From MGIIa-L3 sp11892u (GTDB lineage Archaea > Thermoplasmatota > Poseidoniia > Poseidoniales > Poseidoniaceae), in contig CBFHXB010000007.1 in assembly GCA_965659685.1 (NCBI GenBank), forward strand, positions 1 to 64,000: a stretch of DNA of 64,000 bases. Direction: 5' to 3'. The position numbers and the translations under genes are program-made. Shown one piece after another: positions 16,118 to 24,786 of this stretch. The notes beneath the pieces were generated by a model, which did no database searches, was not told the DNA's origin, and saw only the letters and a list, made by a program, of their open reading frames with translations. Each line of letters starts with the position of its first letter. The stretch's first letter is position 1.

Positions 16118-16954
16118 ATGGCCGAAGACGTCTTGCTTGTCGAACATCTCTCCGTTGCTCCAGAATCGGGCGATGACGGCGTCATCGCCTTGGTCACCAT
16201 CAACCGGCCAGACAAACTGAACGCCCTCAATCAAGACGTCATGAGCGCCATCAAGGCGTATGCAAAGAAGGTTGAGACGCAGGACGAGGTCCGTTGCGTC
16301 GTGTTCACCGGTGCCACGCCGGGACCTGCCCCAGAGGGGCGTCGTCCCAAACCAAACGCCTTCGTGGCCGGTGCCGACATCGCCGAATTTGCAGGTCAAA
16401 GCAGCAAGGAGATTTACCCGATTTTTGCCGACAACGGGTGGGAAGCCATCTGGGGCATCAGCAAGCCGACCATCGCCATGATCGACGGTTTTGCCCTCGG
16501 TGGCGGATGTGAGGTGGCCGTAGCCTGCGACCTTCGCGTGGCCAGCGACCGTTCGAACTTCGGGACGCCTGAGATCAACCTCGGTCTGATGCCCGGTGGC
16601 GGCGGCACCCAGCGCTTGGCACGCCTGGTGGGGCTTGGTCGTGCCATGGAGCTGGTGTTCACCGGTGAGATGATCGACGCGGCTGAAGCCCACCGCATCG
16701 GTTTGGTGAATCACGTCGTCCCTGCGGCGGACCTGATGGAGCGTACGCTGGCGCTCGCCCGCACGATTGGCAGCAAGTCCGCAGCGACGATGAAAGTGGC
16801 CAAGGCCACCATGCGCGCCAGCATGGAAACATCGTTGAGCGAGGGGCTGACGGTGGAGCTGGATGCCTTCTCTGCTTTGTTCGACAGCGCCGACACCGCG
16901 ATCGGTGTTGACGCCTTCTTGAGCCGGCAAGCACCCGCGTGGACGCACAAGTGA
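16118..16954 (+). CDS. Enoyl-CoA hydratase (crotonase family)
   Basis: The 278-residue protein has the crotonase core. It keeps both catalytic glutamates of true hydratases: E132 in GGGCEVAVACD and E152 in FGTPEINLG. The oxyanion-hole segment AFVAGADIAEF is present, as is LMPGGGGTQRL. A Pro-rich insert at about 66-80 (ATPGPAPEGRRPKP) precedes the oxyanion loop and is longer than usual. The enzyme adds water to trans-2-enoyl-CoA in beta-oxidation. It stands alone on the plus strand. Two other crotonase genes are in the window at 32.0 and 51.0 kb. Confidence 0.9.
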   Translation: MAEDVLLVEHLSVAPESGDDGVIALVTINRPDKLNALNQDVMSAIKAYAKKVETQDEVRCVVFTGATPGPAPEGRRPKPNAFVAGADIAEFAGQSSKEIYPIFADNGWEAIWGISKPTIAMIDGFALGGGCEVAVACDLRVASDRSNFGTPEINLGLMPGGGGTQRLARLVGLGRAMELVFTGEMIDAAEAHRIGLVNHVVPAADLMERTLALARTIGSKSAATMKVAKATMRASMETSLSEGLTVELDAFSALFDSADTAIGVDAFLSRQAPAWTHK

Positions 16955-16959
16955 GGCGA

Positions 16960-17009
16960 CCCGGAGCCCCGCAGGACTCCGGGCCGCGGGTACGGGACAC
17001 GAGGTCCCG
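16960..17009. repeat. Two tandem GC-rich hairpins
   Basis: CCCGGAG at 16960-16966 pairs with CTCCGGG at 16977-16983, and CGGGAC at 16993-16998 pairs with GTCCCG at 17004-17009. The pair starts 6 bp after the enoyl-CoA hydratase stop and lies between convergent genes. They may act as transcript-end structures, although no strong T-run follows directly. The rest of 16955-17153 holds no convincing gene; a 29-codon minus-strand frame there was rejected. Confidence 0.5.
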
Positions 17010-17153
17010 GTAAGAACGAGCACCTCAGCGCAAGTTTAGTTTCGCCCGAACGTCGTCGGGCAGGTGGTGGAGGTGCCGTCGGTACTTCCGAATGAACCAC
17101 GGTGGTGCCTGCATTTTCCAGGTGCGTGTACAAAATCCTCGTGGTGCAAGGAA

Positions 17154-18068
17154 TCAGTCGTCGCTGGGAGCCAAGGCCGCCAGTGCATCGGACCGCGCTT
17201 CGATGGGATCGGAGGGCGGAGGCAAGTCGCCAAGGGGTGGCAAATCACCAGGGAGAGGGAGGGGCGGCAACTCTGGAAGCGCTTCAGGCTCGCTGGTGGC
17301 GCTGCTGCTGAACCCTTCATCGAGGGGCACGCGGAGTTTGATCACCCGGGTCTCATCGAGGCGGACGAAGGAGGCGCCGTACGGGCGACCGGGTTCGGGG
17401 TGTTCGGGGACATCGAGGACATGAAGGCCATGGTCCGGTGTACGGAGGAGGGCCACCAGGTCTTCACGGGCCTCAGCTTCCTCCCACATACGAACGGTTG
17501 CGGCTCGAATTTCGGCCATGCGTCCACGGCGGCGGGCCTCGATGCGCTCCCGAACTGCAGCGTGGCGTTCCCGTCGTTCTTCGACGGTGACGGCAATGTC
17601 CGCGTCTTCGACCGAATCGGCGGTGACTTCGACGACGAATTCCTGAGCGACGTGGGCCTGTTCCACCTCGACCTCGATGACAGGGCCGTGGTTTTCTTCC
17701 GCCTCGGCTTCCTGTGCTGCCAGGGCTTCCGCTTGTGCTGCTTTGGCCGCTTCCACCTTGATCCGCTTGCGTTCCGCGAGCGTTGCCGGAGATTCTTGGC
17801 GCACCGGTGCAGGGGTGCCGGGGTCAACGTCCACCGTGGCTTCGGCCGTGGCCTCTGCTGAGGCGGCCATGGGCGGTGCTGAGGCGGCTTGTTCGACGTT
17901 GCGTGCGGGTTGCGGCTGGCCGCCGAGACGGACCCAAGCAAGTCCGAGGACGCCGAGGGCGCCGACGGTGCCCCACTGGGCTTCCTCGACGAGTTCTCCG
18001 GCCAAAAGGAGGTAACTGGCCAACACCCCGAGGAACAGAAGCCCTACGAGCATGCGGACGGTCCTCAT
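17154..18068 (-). CDS. Membrane-anchored coiled-coil protein of unknown function
   Basis: The 304-residue product starts with two membrane helices (about residues 5-24 and 32-46). Then come an Ala/Pro/Glu-rich linker, a highly charged helical stretch with coiled-coil character (ERKRIKVEAAKAAQAEALAA, EERRERHAAVRERIEARRRG), and a Pro-rich acidic tail. I recognise no enzyme motif. The start could be the GTG at 18119, whose first bases overlap the stop of the upstream XTP pyrophosphatase as GTGA. The ATG at 18068 is used because the first helix begins there and a GAGGTTGAG precedes it. Co-transcription with rdgB is very likely. Confidence 0.7.
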   Translation of the reverse strand: MRTVRMLVGLLFLGVLASYLLLAGELVEEAQWGTVGALGVLGLAWVRLGGQPQPARNVEQAASAPPMAASAEATAEATVDVDPGTPAPVRQESPATLAERKRIKVEAAKAAQAEALAAQEAEAEENHGPVIEVEVEQAHVAQEFVVEVTADSVEDADIAVTVEERRERHAAVRERIEARRRGRMAEIRAATVRMWEEAEAREDLVALLRTPDHGLHVLDVPEHPEPGRPYGASFVRLDETRVIKLRVPLDEGFSSSATSEPEALPELPPLPLPGDLPPLGDLPPPSDPIEARSDALAALAPSDD

Positions 18069-18115
18069 GTGGCTCAACCTCGACTGTTCGCTTGTGCTTA
18101 TGACGCTGATGCCGC

Positions 18116-18766
18116 TCACTCGGAGATTCCGAGTTGGGACAAGAGGTCCTGGAGTGCCTCGGTCCGGTGGCTAAACTTCGCCTTCAGGTCCATGTCCACC
18201 GCCGCAAAGGTGCGGCCATGCGTCGACACTTCGCCTTGGACGCCGATTTCAGCGGGTGCGCCGGAAAGGTCCAGATCTCGTGGAATGAACACAGGATCGA
18301 ACCCGAACCCTCCTTCGCCGTCAACGGCAGGTGCGATGCGTCCCATGCAGGCCCCCTCTCCGATGAAGATACCGTCGGGCGTCATCAACGCGGCAATGGC
18401 CTTGAATTCGGCACGACGGAGTCCCGCTTCGACGTGCAGGTCGTCGCTGTGCAGGTGGTCCAAGAGGCGAAGCAGGCCGTGGCACCCCAAGGTGCTCAGA
18501 GCGTAGGACGAGTAAACGCCAGGAAAGCCGTCCAACGCTTCGACAAAGAGGCCCGCATCTTCGACCATCAACCAGTCGTCTTGGTTGGGGAGGTGAGCCT
18601 TGGCTTGCTCCAATTTCGCCCGTGCCACGGTCTCCAATTCATCGGCCTGTGGTTCCACGATTCCCTCGACCGAGAGTTGGACCACGTCATGGCCAAGCGG
18701 CTCAAGGTGATGCTTCGCTTCTGCGACCTTTCCTTCGTTGCCGGTCAGGAAATGTATGCGGGCCAT
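18116..18766 (-). CDS. rdgB: XTP/dITP pyrophosphatase (HAM1/RdgB family)
   Basis: This 216-residue protein begins with IHFLTGNEGKVAEAK, the SHR-like/NxxK nucleotide-binding start of the HAM1 family. It carries VEDAGLFVEALDGFPGVYSSY and GGFGFDPVFIP, which form the substrate pocket and metal site. The enzyme hydrolyses deaminated purine triphosphates (ITP, XTP) to the monophosphate and pyrophosphate, keeping them out of DNA and RNA. It is slightly longer than the usual 185-200 residues because of an extended segment around RAEFKAIAAL. The downstream coiled-coil membrane protein may overlap its stop codon. Confidence 0.93.
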   Translation of the reverse strand: MARIHFLTGNEGKVAEAKHHLEPLGHDVVQLSVEGIVEPQADELETVARAKLEQAKAHLPNQDDWLMVEDAGLFVEALDGFPGVYSSYALSTLGCHGLLRLLDHLHSDDLHVEAGLRRAEFKAIAALMTPDGIFIGEGACMGRIAPAVDGEGGFGFDPVFIPRDLDLSGAPAEIGVQGEVSTHGRTFAAVDMDLKAKFSHRTEALQDLLSQLGISE

Positions 18767-18838
18767 GATGGGCCAACGGACCGTTTGACTTCAATGGCGC
18801 GGCAATAGGCTGATGCTCCACCCTGCGCTGGGCAGGTC

Positions 18839-19210
18839 ATGGTCGCTCCTGTTGTGCTCGTGGCCGTTGGCGGTGCGTTTGGGGCTGTCCTTCGCTGGAG
18901 CGTTGCTCCCGCAGCCGATGCAGAGGGCGTCCCGTGGGGCACACTGGGTGTGAATTTGCTCGGCTCCTTGCTGCTTGGTGCAATGACCGTGTTGTTGGCC
19001 GAAGCTGTTCTTTCTCGGGAGCAAGCGCTCGTGTTTGGTACAGGGCTGTTGGGGGCGTTCACGACCATGTCCACCTTCGCCGTTGAGGTCGTTCGGATGG
19101 TCGACGGTGGAGAGCAGGTGACCGCCATGGCGTACCTGCTCGGCACCCTCGTGGGCTGTCCTTTGTTGGCGTTTATCGGGTGGACCATGGCCGAGGCCAT
19201 GGTGGCCTGA
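18839..19210 (+). CDS. crcB: Fluoride ion channel Fluc/CrcB
   Basis: The 123-residue protein has four membrane helices and the Fluc signatures GGAFGAVLRW, GTLGVNLLGSLLLG (pore Asn) and GLLGAFTTMSTF (the Phe-box and central Na-site region). Fluc channels are dual-topology dimers that let fluoride leave the cytoplasm. It is a single gene, so the dimer should be of the homodimer type. It is divergent from rdgB with a 72-bp gap; I looked there for a fluoride riboswitch and did not find a convincing one. Its stop is immediately followed by the convergent CDF transporter stop. Confidence 0.92.
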   Translation: MVAPVVLVAVGGAFGAVLRWSVAPAADAEGVPWGTLGVNLLGSLLLGAMTVLLAEAVLSREQALVFGTGLLGAFTTMSTFAVEVVRMVDGGEQVTAMAYLLGTLVGCPLLAFIGWTMAEAMVA

Positions 19211-20311
19211 TCATCGTGGAGACAGGACCTGGACGTCTTCGACGTGGTCCAAACGCATCACGGCATCGCGGCCGGACGCGATGGCTTCGTCGTTGACCTC
19301 CGACGAACACACCAGGACCGCGGTGGTGCCCTGCACAAGGAGATGGAGGGTCAATTCGATCGGGTTTGTCCCGGTGGCATCCTTCCAAGCACTGCGCACC
19401 GCCGCTTCAATTTCGTACCCGTTGGGCAGCGCAGGTGCGTCTTCCTGATCGTCCTCGGGGTCCACGTGAACCGTGAGGTCCTGCAACAAAGGCAGGGCTT
19501 CCATGACCCGATCCACCGCCCGATGGGCGATTTCATGGCCTTGGGTCACCGAGAGTTTGGGGTGCACTTGCACGTGGGCTTCGGCAAAAATCCGTCCGCC
19601 CACGGTTTTCGTTTTCAACAGGTGGAGGTCTTCCACACCGCCCGTTTCGAGGATGAGTTCACGCATAACGGTGTAGGTTTCGCTGTCGACGCCGGCTTCT
19701 GAAAGTTCCAATCCTGCCTCCCACATGATGCGAAGTCCTGCACGCAGCAGCAGCAATCCGACCACAAGGGCGGCGACGAGGTCTCCTGAGGAGAACCCGT
19801 ACATCGAAGCGAGAAGGCCAATGAAGACCGCGATGCTGGACAGTGCGTCCGTGCGGTGATGCACGGCGTTGGCGCGCAGCAAGGCGTGATCGTAGCGGTT
19901 GGCCACGCGCATCGTGGCTCGGAACAACCCCTCCTTGGCCACGATGGTGATGGCCGCCACGGCCAACGCGGGCTGTTCTGGACTCACCCATGACTGGCTC
20001 TGCAAACGTTCAGCCGCCTCGATGATGAGCATCACACCGGCCACGGCGATGACCACACCCACCGCCAACGAAGCCAAGGTCTCGAAGCGGCGATGGCCAT
20101 AGGGATGGTTTTCGTCGGCTTCGGCCGCGCCAAGCCGGACCGCCATGTACACCACGATGTCGGACACAAGGTCCGTCAGGGAATGCAAGGCGTCAGCCAG
20201 CAGGGCCACGCTTCCGAACAGGACGCCACCAACGGCCTGAATCGAGGTGAGGACGAGGTTGACGAATCCGCCGGTGAGCGTGATGCGTCGCGCTGCGCGG
20301 TCTTGATCCAT
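19211..20311 (-). CDS. Cation diffusion facilitator (CDF) metal exporter
   Basis: The 366-residue protein has about six membrane helices in the N-terminal 210 residues and a cytosolic C-terminal domain. Metal-site motifs are ADALHSLTD in helix II and ANAVHHRTDALSS in helix V, the HxxxD pair of Zn/Mn/Fe transporters. The C-terminal part repeats a ferredoxin-like domain (VEDLHLLKTKTVGGRIFAEAH), then adds about 90 residues with PEDDQEDAPALPNG and a second such domain, so it is longer than typical members. It is convergent with crcB without a gap. The start is 10 bp downstream of the nadA stop, so the two are likely in one operon. Confidence 0.9.
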   Translation of the reverse strand: MDQDRAARRITLTGGFVNLVLTSIQAVGGVLFGSVALLADALHSLTDLVSDIVVYMAVRLGAAEADENHPYGHRRFETLASLAVGVVIAVAGVMLIIEAAERLQSQSWVSPEQPALAVAAITIVAKEGLFRATMRVANRYDHALLRANAVHHRTDALSSIAVFIGLLASMYGFSSGDLVAALVVGLLLLRAGLRIMWEAGLELSEAGVDSETYTVMRELILETGGVEDLHLLKTKTVGGRIFAEAHVQVHPKLSVTQGHEIAHRAVDRVMEALPLLQDLTVHVDPEDDQEDAPALPNGYEIEAAVRSAWKDATGTNPIELTLHLLVQGTTAVLVCSSEVNDEAIASGRDAVMRLDHVEDVQVLSPR

Positions 20312-20320
20312 GGAGGCACC

Positions 20321-21475
20321 TCATTCTGTGATGGCAAGCATGCGTTCGAGGGCCAGCAACGACCCTTCCTGCACGGAGGTCGGGACCACCACTTGGTTGG
20401 GCAGTTCCCCGTGTTCCACGCGTTCCAGCACGTCGAGCAGGTACGCGGGGTGAATCATGTACATCGTTGAGCATGGACACACTTCTGCATCAAGGCATTC
20501 GATGTGCTTGTCAGGATGCTCTTTTGCCATCCTTGCCACCATGTTGATCTCGGTGCCGACCGCGATGCTTGAGCCAGCAGGTTGGGCTTCGATGAAACGC
20601 TTGATGAATTCCGTCGAGCCGTCGGCGTCCGCGGCATCGACCGTGGCCCGTGGGCACTCGGGGTGAACGACGACCACGCCGTCAGGGTGACGGTTTCTGA
20701 AATCAGCAATCTGGGCTGCAGTGAATCGCTTGTGGACGCTGCAGAACCCGTGCCAAAGAAGAATTCTCGCGTCTTCAAGGTCTCCGGTGGCCCCCATGTT
20801 GGGAATCCACACCGGCATGCGATCTTCCTCAAGGCCCATCTTCAGACCGGTGTTTCGCCCAAGATGCTGGTCGGGGAAGAACAGGACTGCGCCGTTCGCT
20901 CCTGCGCGTTCAAAGGCCCAATCGAGCACGCCCCTGGCGTTGGAAGACGTGCAGACGACCCCGCCGTGACGTCCAACGAAATCCTTCAGCGCTGCGCTGC
21001 TGTTCATGTAGGTGACTGGGACGAGGTAAGCGTCGTTTTCGCCCGCGGGAGCGGACGGGTCCTCGCGGGAGGCGGGGTCCGACCAACCGCCTTGTTCCAA
21101 CATGCCCGGCCAATCACGCTCCACTTCATCCAGCGTCGCCATGTCGGCCATGGAGCAGCCCGCACGAAGGGTGGGCATCAACACCGACTGTCCATCTCGG
21201 GTCAGGACATCGGCCGATTCGGCCATGAAATGCACACCGCAGAACACGATGATGGTGGCGTCCGAGTCCGCCGCCTTTTGGCTCAGCATGTACGAATCCC
21301 CGATGTAATCGGCGTGTTCGACGATGCCGTCACGCTGGTAATGGTGCCCCAAGATGAGCACCTTGTCGCCAAGGCGGGCACGTACGTCACGGATGGCTGC
21401 GGCGATGTCCTCCTCTTCAGGGGACTTCGTCGTGTCCATGTAGTCGACGACGCACATCGGGAGCGTTGCGGCCAT
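20321..21475 (-). CDS. nadA: Quinolinate synthase A
   Basis: This 384-residue protein makes quinolinate from iminoaspartate and dihydroxyacetone phosphate in NAD synthesis, using a [4Fe-4S] cluster held by three cysteines. C79 in VFCGVHFMAE, the Cys in HPECPRATVD and a Cys in AEVCPCSTMYM fit the three ligand positions. ILGHHYQRD, GDSYMLSQKA and FFPDQHLGRNTG are family motifs. An insert rich in Asp, Ser and Pro (WSDPASREDPSAPAGEND) lies around residue 130. No nadB or nadC is in the window. The start at MAATLPM follows a GGTGG; a GTG 6 codons upstream is an alternative. Confidence 0.93.
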   Translation of the reverse strand: MAATLPMCVVDYMDTTKSPEEEDIAAAIRDVRARLGDKVLILGHHYQRDGIVEHADYIGDSYMLSQKAADSDATIIVFCGVHFMAESADVLTRDGQSVLMPTLRAGCSMADMATLDEVERDWPGMLEQGGWSDPASREDPSAPAGENDAYLVPVTYMNSSAALKDFVGRHGGVVCTSSNARGVLDWAFERAGANGAVLFFPDQHLGRNTGLKMGLEEDRMPVWIPNMGATGDLEDARILLWHGFCSVHKRFTAAQIADFRNRHPDGVVVVHPECPRATVDAADADGSTEFIKRFIEAQPAGSSIAVGTEINMVARMAKEHPDKHIECLDAEVCPCSTMYMIHPAYLLDVLERVEHGELPNQVVVPTSVQEGSLLALERMLAITE

Positions 21476-21604
21476 GATGTTCGTTCCACCCACTGCTCCG
21501 TTCTTTTTGAACCGATGCGCTCAGCAAGGTGTGGTTCCATCCCCGAAAATCTGCGCTTGGTGCTCAGAGGTGTGCTCATATGGGGCCACCGCTCCGTAGG
21601 AGGC

Positions 21605-22375
21605 ATGTCCGACCGTCAACTCCTCGTCGACGCCAAGGACATTGGGAAGCGTTACGGGGATTTCGTGGCCTTGCACCCGCTCGACGTCCGCGTTCACGAG
21701 GGGGAGTTCTTCGGCGTCTTCGGTCCCAACGGAGCGGGGAAATCCACCTTCATCAAGCTCCTGACCGGGCAACTCCGGCCAAGCATCGGGCGCATCGAGG
21801 TGCTGGGCATCGACGCCGTGGCAGATCCACAGCACCTCAAAGCCAACATCGGCATTGTGCCTGAATCCGAGTCTCCGCCGTCCTTTTTGACGCCCCCAGA
21901 GTTCCTGACCTTTGTCGCTTCCTTGCGCGGTCTTGAGGACGTCGAAGGCAAGGTGGACCACTGGTTGTCGTGGTTTGGCCTCAACGAAAAGCGGGACACG
22001 ATGTGCAAAGACCTCTCCAAAGGGCAGCGGCAGAAGGTGATGCTCGCCTCCGCGTTCATTCACGCCCCGAAGTTGTTGTTCCTCGACGAACCCTTCGCAA
22101 ACCTTGACCCCATTTACCAACGAAAGTGCAGGGAATGGCTGCTGAACCACGTCGCCAAAGGCGGGACCATTTTCCTCTGCTCGCACGTCTTGGAATCGGC
22201 CGAGCGTCTGTGCAACCGTATGGCCATTATCAACGAAGGCAAGGTGCTTGCTGCAGGCGCCATCGAGGAATTGAAACTCGACGGCGAGACCCTCGAAGAC
22301 GTCTTCATTCGCTTGGTGGGGCACACCATCGAAGAGGCTGAACAAATCGCCGGCACCGACGAAGAGGAGGAATGA
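21605..22375 (+). CDS. ABC transporter ATP-binding protein
   Basis: The product has 256 residues with the full set of ABC ATPase motifs: Walker A GPNGAGKST, the Q-loop replaced by GIVPESESPPSF, the signature LSKGQRQK, Walker B LLFLDEPFANLDP and the switch His in FLCSHVLE. AGGAGGC precedes the ATG. It overlaps the next gene by 4 bp (ATGA), so the ATPase and permease are translated together. The pairing with a 572-residue permease suggests an ABC-2-type exporter. The C-terminus is strongly acidic (TDEEEE). Confidence 0.92.
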   Translation: MSDRQLLVDAKDIGKRYGDFVALHPLDVRVHEGEFFGVFGPNGAGKSTFIKLLTGQLRPSIGRIEVLGIDAVADPQHLKANIGIVPESESPPSFLTPPEFLTFVASLRGLEDVEGKVDHWLSWFGLNEKRDTMCKDLSKGQRQKVMLASAFIHAPKLLFLDEPFANLDPIYQRKCREWLLNHVAKGGTIFLCSHVLESAERLCNRMAIINEGKVLAAGAIEELKLDGETLEDVFIRLVGHTIEEAEQIAGTDEEEE

Positions 22376-24090
22376 ACCTGGGCGCCAGCGTCCGTTCACG
22401 CGACTGGGACGAGGTCGTGGATGCCTTGGGCGAGGCCCGCGTCGCCGTCTTGCCCGGCGACGGTTCGACCTACGTCCCGGAGCTGCATCTCAACGAGCCA
22501 CGACGCGGTTGGGCCGCCTTCCGGATTACCTTCCGAGCCATGTTCCTTGAGGAATGGCGGGAAACCGTGGATTTCGCCCAAGCGCGTCAAATCATCCTCT
22601 TCCCCTTGCTGCTGTCCCTCATCACAGCGGTGACGACCATCGGTTTGCAATTTCTTGTGGGTACGGGAGCTGCACAAGTTTCGGACATCGACGAGCGGAC
22701 CTTCAGTTGGGACCAGTTGCGGATCGGCGTGCATTTGCCTTTGCTCATGTTCTCCCTCGGCATGGGGACCTTCGCGTTCAAAGGACAGGAGGCCATCATG
22801 CAGAGGACGGGTTCGAAAAACAGACTGCTGGCCGCCCCTGCGCTCCAACCGCTGACCACTTCAGCCGCCCATTTCACCTACTTCGTGAAAGATCTCATCT
22901 ACTACGTGCTGCTCATTTTGACCCCCATTGTTGCAGGCATGAGCGTCGGTTTGATCCTCGACGAAGCAGGCCTCATCCAAACCCCGCTCGAATGGAGCTC
23001 GGTGTTTTGGACGTGGGCGGCCATGGCCACCACGTTGGCCGAAGGGCTGGCCCTGGCCTTCCTCGGTTCTGTGTTGTGGCTTCGAGGCCGGCCTTTCACC
23101 TGGCTTGGTCCGGTCGCGGCGGTCGCCGTCGGATTGTCGGCAGGCGTGGGTTTGTTCCCGTGGGACATGGCCTTGGTGGGTCTTGCCGTGCAGCGCCATC
23201 ATGCCTTGATGCCGTTGCTCTTTGGCATCGTGGGGACCGGCCTTCTCGGTGCGTTGGCCAGCTCGCTTCTCGTCGATGACTTCGAAGTTAAGGTCACGTC
23301 GAAGAAGAACCTGCTGAACCCTGCCCTGCGACGCCTTCGTTTCCTCGGCACCGGCCCGCTGAGGCTGTTGGTGGCCAAGGAATTCGTCGACCTGATTCGC
23401 TCGGGGACCATGAAGAAGATGACCGTGTCCTACTCGGTGCCGCTGTTGGTGCTCTTGGGCATGGCGTGGCTCATCGATTTCGCGGAAGCACCGATTCCGA
23501 TCAACTTGCTGTCCTATGCTCCTTTCCTCGGCTTCTTCGGATTCAATTTCTATTCGTGGTTGACCATCCTCGACGATCCCGATTTCATGAACGGTCTCCC
23601 GTTGCGGGTTCCACAATTGCTTCGGGCCAAGGTCGTGGTGTACTTCCTCGCCACCTCATGGATTTCCCTGATTTTCTTCGTCTTGATGGCGTGGCGCCTC
23701 GATGAATGGGCCGCGCTGCCCACCGGTTTGGCGGTGATGTTTGCCAACTCGATTTACATCGTTGCGCTGACCGCTTTCCTGATGGGACTGCGGCCAAACA
23801 AGGCCATTTTCGACGGGCGAATCATGTTCTGGTTCTGGCTTGGGACGGTGCTCCCGTTGCTCGGTCTCTTCCTGTTGTCCTTCACCCAAGGCGACGTCGA
23901 ACTGTACGGCAACTGGTGGGAGCGCGTCAGCGAAGACGGCCTGAGCGCCACGGCGACGGCGTACGACCTTGAGATGGTGCGAGGTGGCTACCTTGGCATC
24001 CTCTCGATATCAGGCGGCCTTTTGGTCGGCTCAGCCGTGTTGTGGGCGCTCATCGACGTGCGGTGGGGAAAGAAGCCCTTCGAGAACTGA
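22372..24090 (+). CDS. ABC-2-like transporter permease
   Basis: This 572-residue integral membrane protein has about 12 hydrophobic helices in two halves. The halves are separated by a cytosolic stretch with VKVTSKKNLLNPALRRLRF around residue 305-325. An N-terminal cytosolic arm of about 80 residues precedes the first helix. The start codon overlaps the stop of the ATPase gene (ATGA), which marks it as the membrane partner. The substrate is unknown. Family knowledge suggests export of lipids, polysaccharides or drugs. The two halves with their own helix sets look like an internally duplicated permease, so a single copy could form the complete channel. Confidence 0.85.
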   Translation: MNLGASVRSRDWDEVVDALGEARVAVLPGDGSTYVPELHLNEPRRGWAAFRITFRAMFLEEWRETVDFAQARQIILFPLLLSLITAVTTIGLQFLVGTGAAQVSDIDERTFSWDQLRIGVHLPLLMFSLGMGTFAFKGQEAIMQRTGSKNRLLAAPALQPLTTSAAHFTYFVKDLIYYVLLILTPIVAGMSVGLILDEAGLIQTPLEWSSVFWTWAAMATTLAEGLALAFLGSVLWLRGRPFTWLGPVAAVAVGLSAGVGLFPWDMALVGLAVQRHHALMPLLFGIVGTGLLGALASSLLVDDFEVKVTSKKNLLNPALRRLRFLGTGPLRLLVAKEFVDLIRSGTMKKMTVSYSVPLLVLLGMAWLIDFAEAPIPINLLSYAPFLGFFGFNFYSWLTILDDPDFMNGLPLRVPQLLRAKVVVYFLATSWISLIFFVLMAWRLDEWAALPTGLAVMFANSIYIVALTAFLMGLRPNKAIFDGRIMFWFWLGTVLPLLGLFLLSFTQGDVELYGNWWERVSEDGLSATATAYDLEMVRGGYLGILSISGGLLVGSAVLWALIDVRWGKKPFEN

Positions 24091-24132
24091 GCGCGTCGTG
24101 CCCTTCATGTTCCCTCGGCCTCACGGCGGGTC

Positions 24133-24684
24133 ATGGTTCGTGTCTTGGCCGTCTGCGGTCTCCCTGCGTGCGGGAAGGGAGAATTCGCGGAAATGGCCTC
24201 TTCACTCGGCCTTCCTGTGCGTTCCATGGGCGACATGGTGCGAGAGGAAGTCCTTCGCCAGGGGCTTGAGGGCGACCCTCGTGTCTTTGGGCGCGTCGCG
24301 ATGGAACTCCGGGCTGCGCACGGTGACGACGTGCTTGCCGTCCGTCTTGCAGACGCCATCGATGCCATGGACGACCGGCCTTCCTTGCTGATCATCGACG
24401 GGCTTCGCGGGGTGGCGGAGCGCGACATCTTCACCGCCCGCTGGGGCGACGGATTTGCCGTGGTTGCCATCCATGCTGAGGCCGACGTCCGGTTCAAGCG
24501 GAGCCAAGACCGAGGGCGTGCCGAAGACGGTTCGCTCGAAGATTTTCAAGCCCGTGACGCCCGTGAATTGGGGTGGGGCGTGGGCCAACTGATGGAAGAG
24601 GCCGACCACGTCTTGCACAACCGTGACCCGCTCAGTACGTTTCGTGCCGAGGCCCGCGACTTGCTTCTTGGTCTGACCGCTTGA
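24133..24684 (+). CDS. UPF0200-type P-loop kinase-like protein
   Basis: The product has 183 residues. It starts with LAVCGLPACGKGEFAEMA, a P-loop of the adenylate/dephospho-CoA kinase type, then GDMVREEVLRQG, LIIDGLRGVAE and AIHAEADVRFKRSQDRGR, matching the archaeal UPF0200 family. The function is not established. Because a separate DUF359-type dephospho-CoA kinase is encoded at 45.4 kb, this protein is unlikely to be the main dephospho-CoA kinase. It stands between the ABC permease and the pilus operon and has a 42-bp gap upstream. The P-loop reads GLPACGKG, where the residue after GK is Gly instead of Ser/Thr, a deviation worth noting. Confidence 0.8.
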   Translation: MVRVLAVCGLPACGKGEFAEMASSLGLPVRSMGDMVREEVLRQGLEGDPRVFGRVAMELRAAHGDDVLAVRLADAIDAMDDRPSLLIIDGLRGVAERDIFTARWGDGFAVVAIHAEADVRFKRSQDRGRAEDGSLEDFQARDARELGWGVGQLMEEADHVLHNRDPLSTFRAEARDLLLGLTA

Positions 24685-24736
24685 CGGTCAAAATCCCCTT
24701 CTGTTCGGGGTGCGGCGGCAACGTGCCCCGACCAAA

Positions 24737-24744
24737 GGTTATAG
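24737..24744 (+). promoter_or_regulatory. TATA box of the pilus operon
   Basis: GGTTATAG lies in the 96-bp gap after the UPF0200 gene. Transcription would begin near 24767, about 20 bp ahead of the ATG at 24787. Confidence 0.6.
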
Positions 24745-24786
24745 TCGGGCCGCGGGTGTGGAGAAACCGATTGGACGGGCGTGACC

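Noticed and set aside
17036..17118. 29-codon minus-strand frame (MQAPPWFIRKYRR...) considered as a tiny ribosomal protein
   Set aside because: It is basic and loosely like the end of L39e, but it is too short, has no ribosome site and lacks the conserved L39e core.
18767..18838. Possible fluoride riboswitch ahead of crcB
   Set aside because: The gap has a GGCTGATGCTCC string that recalls the 3' end of the fluoride aptamer, but the 5' conserved GGxGATG segment and the pseudoknot partner could not be placed.
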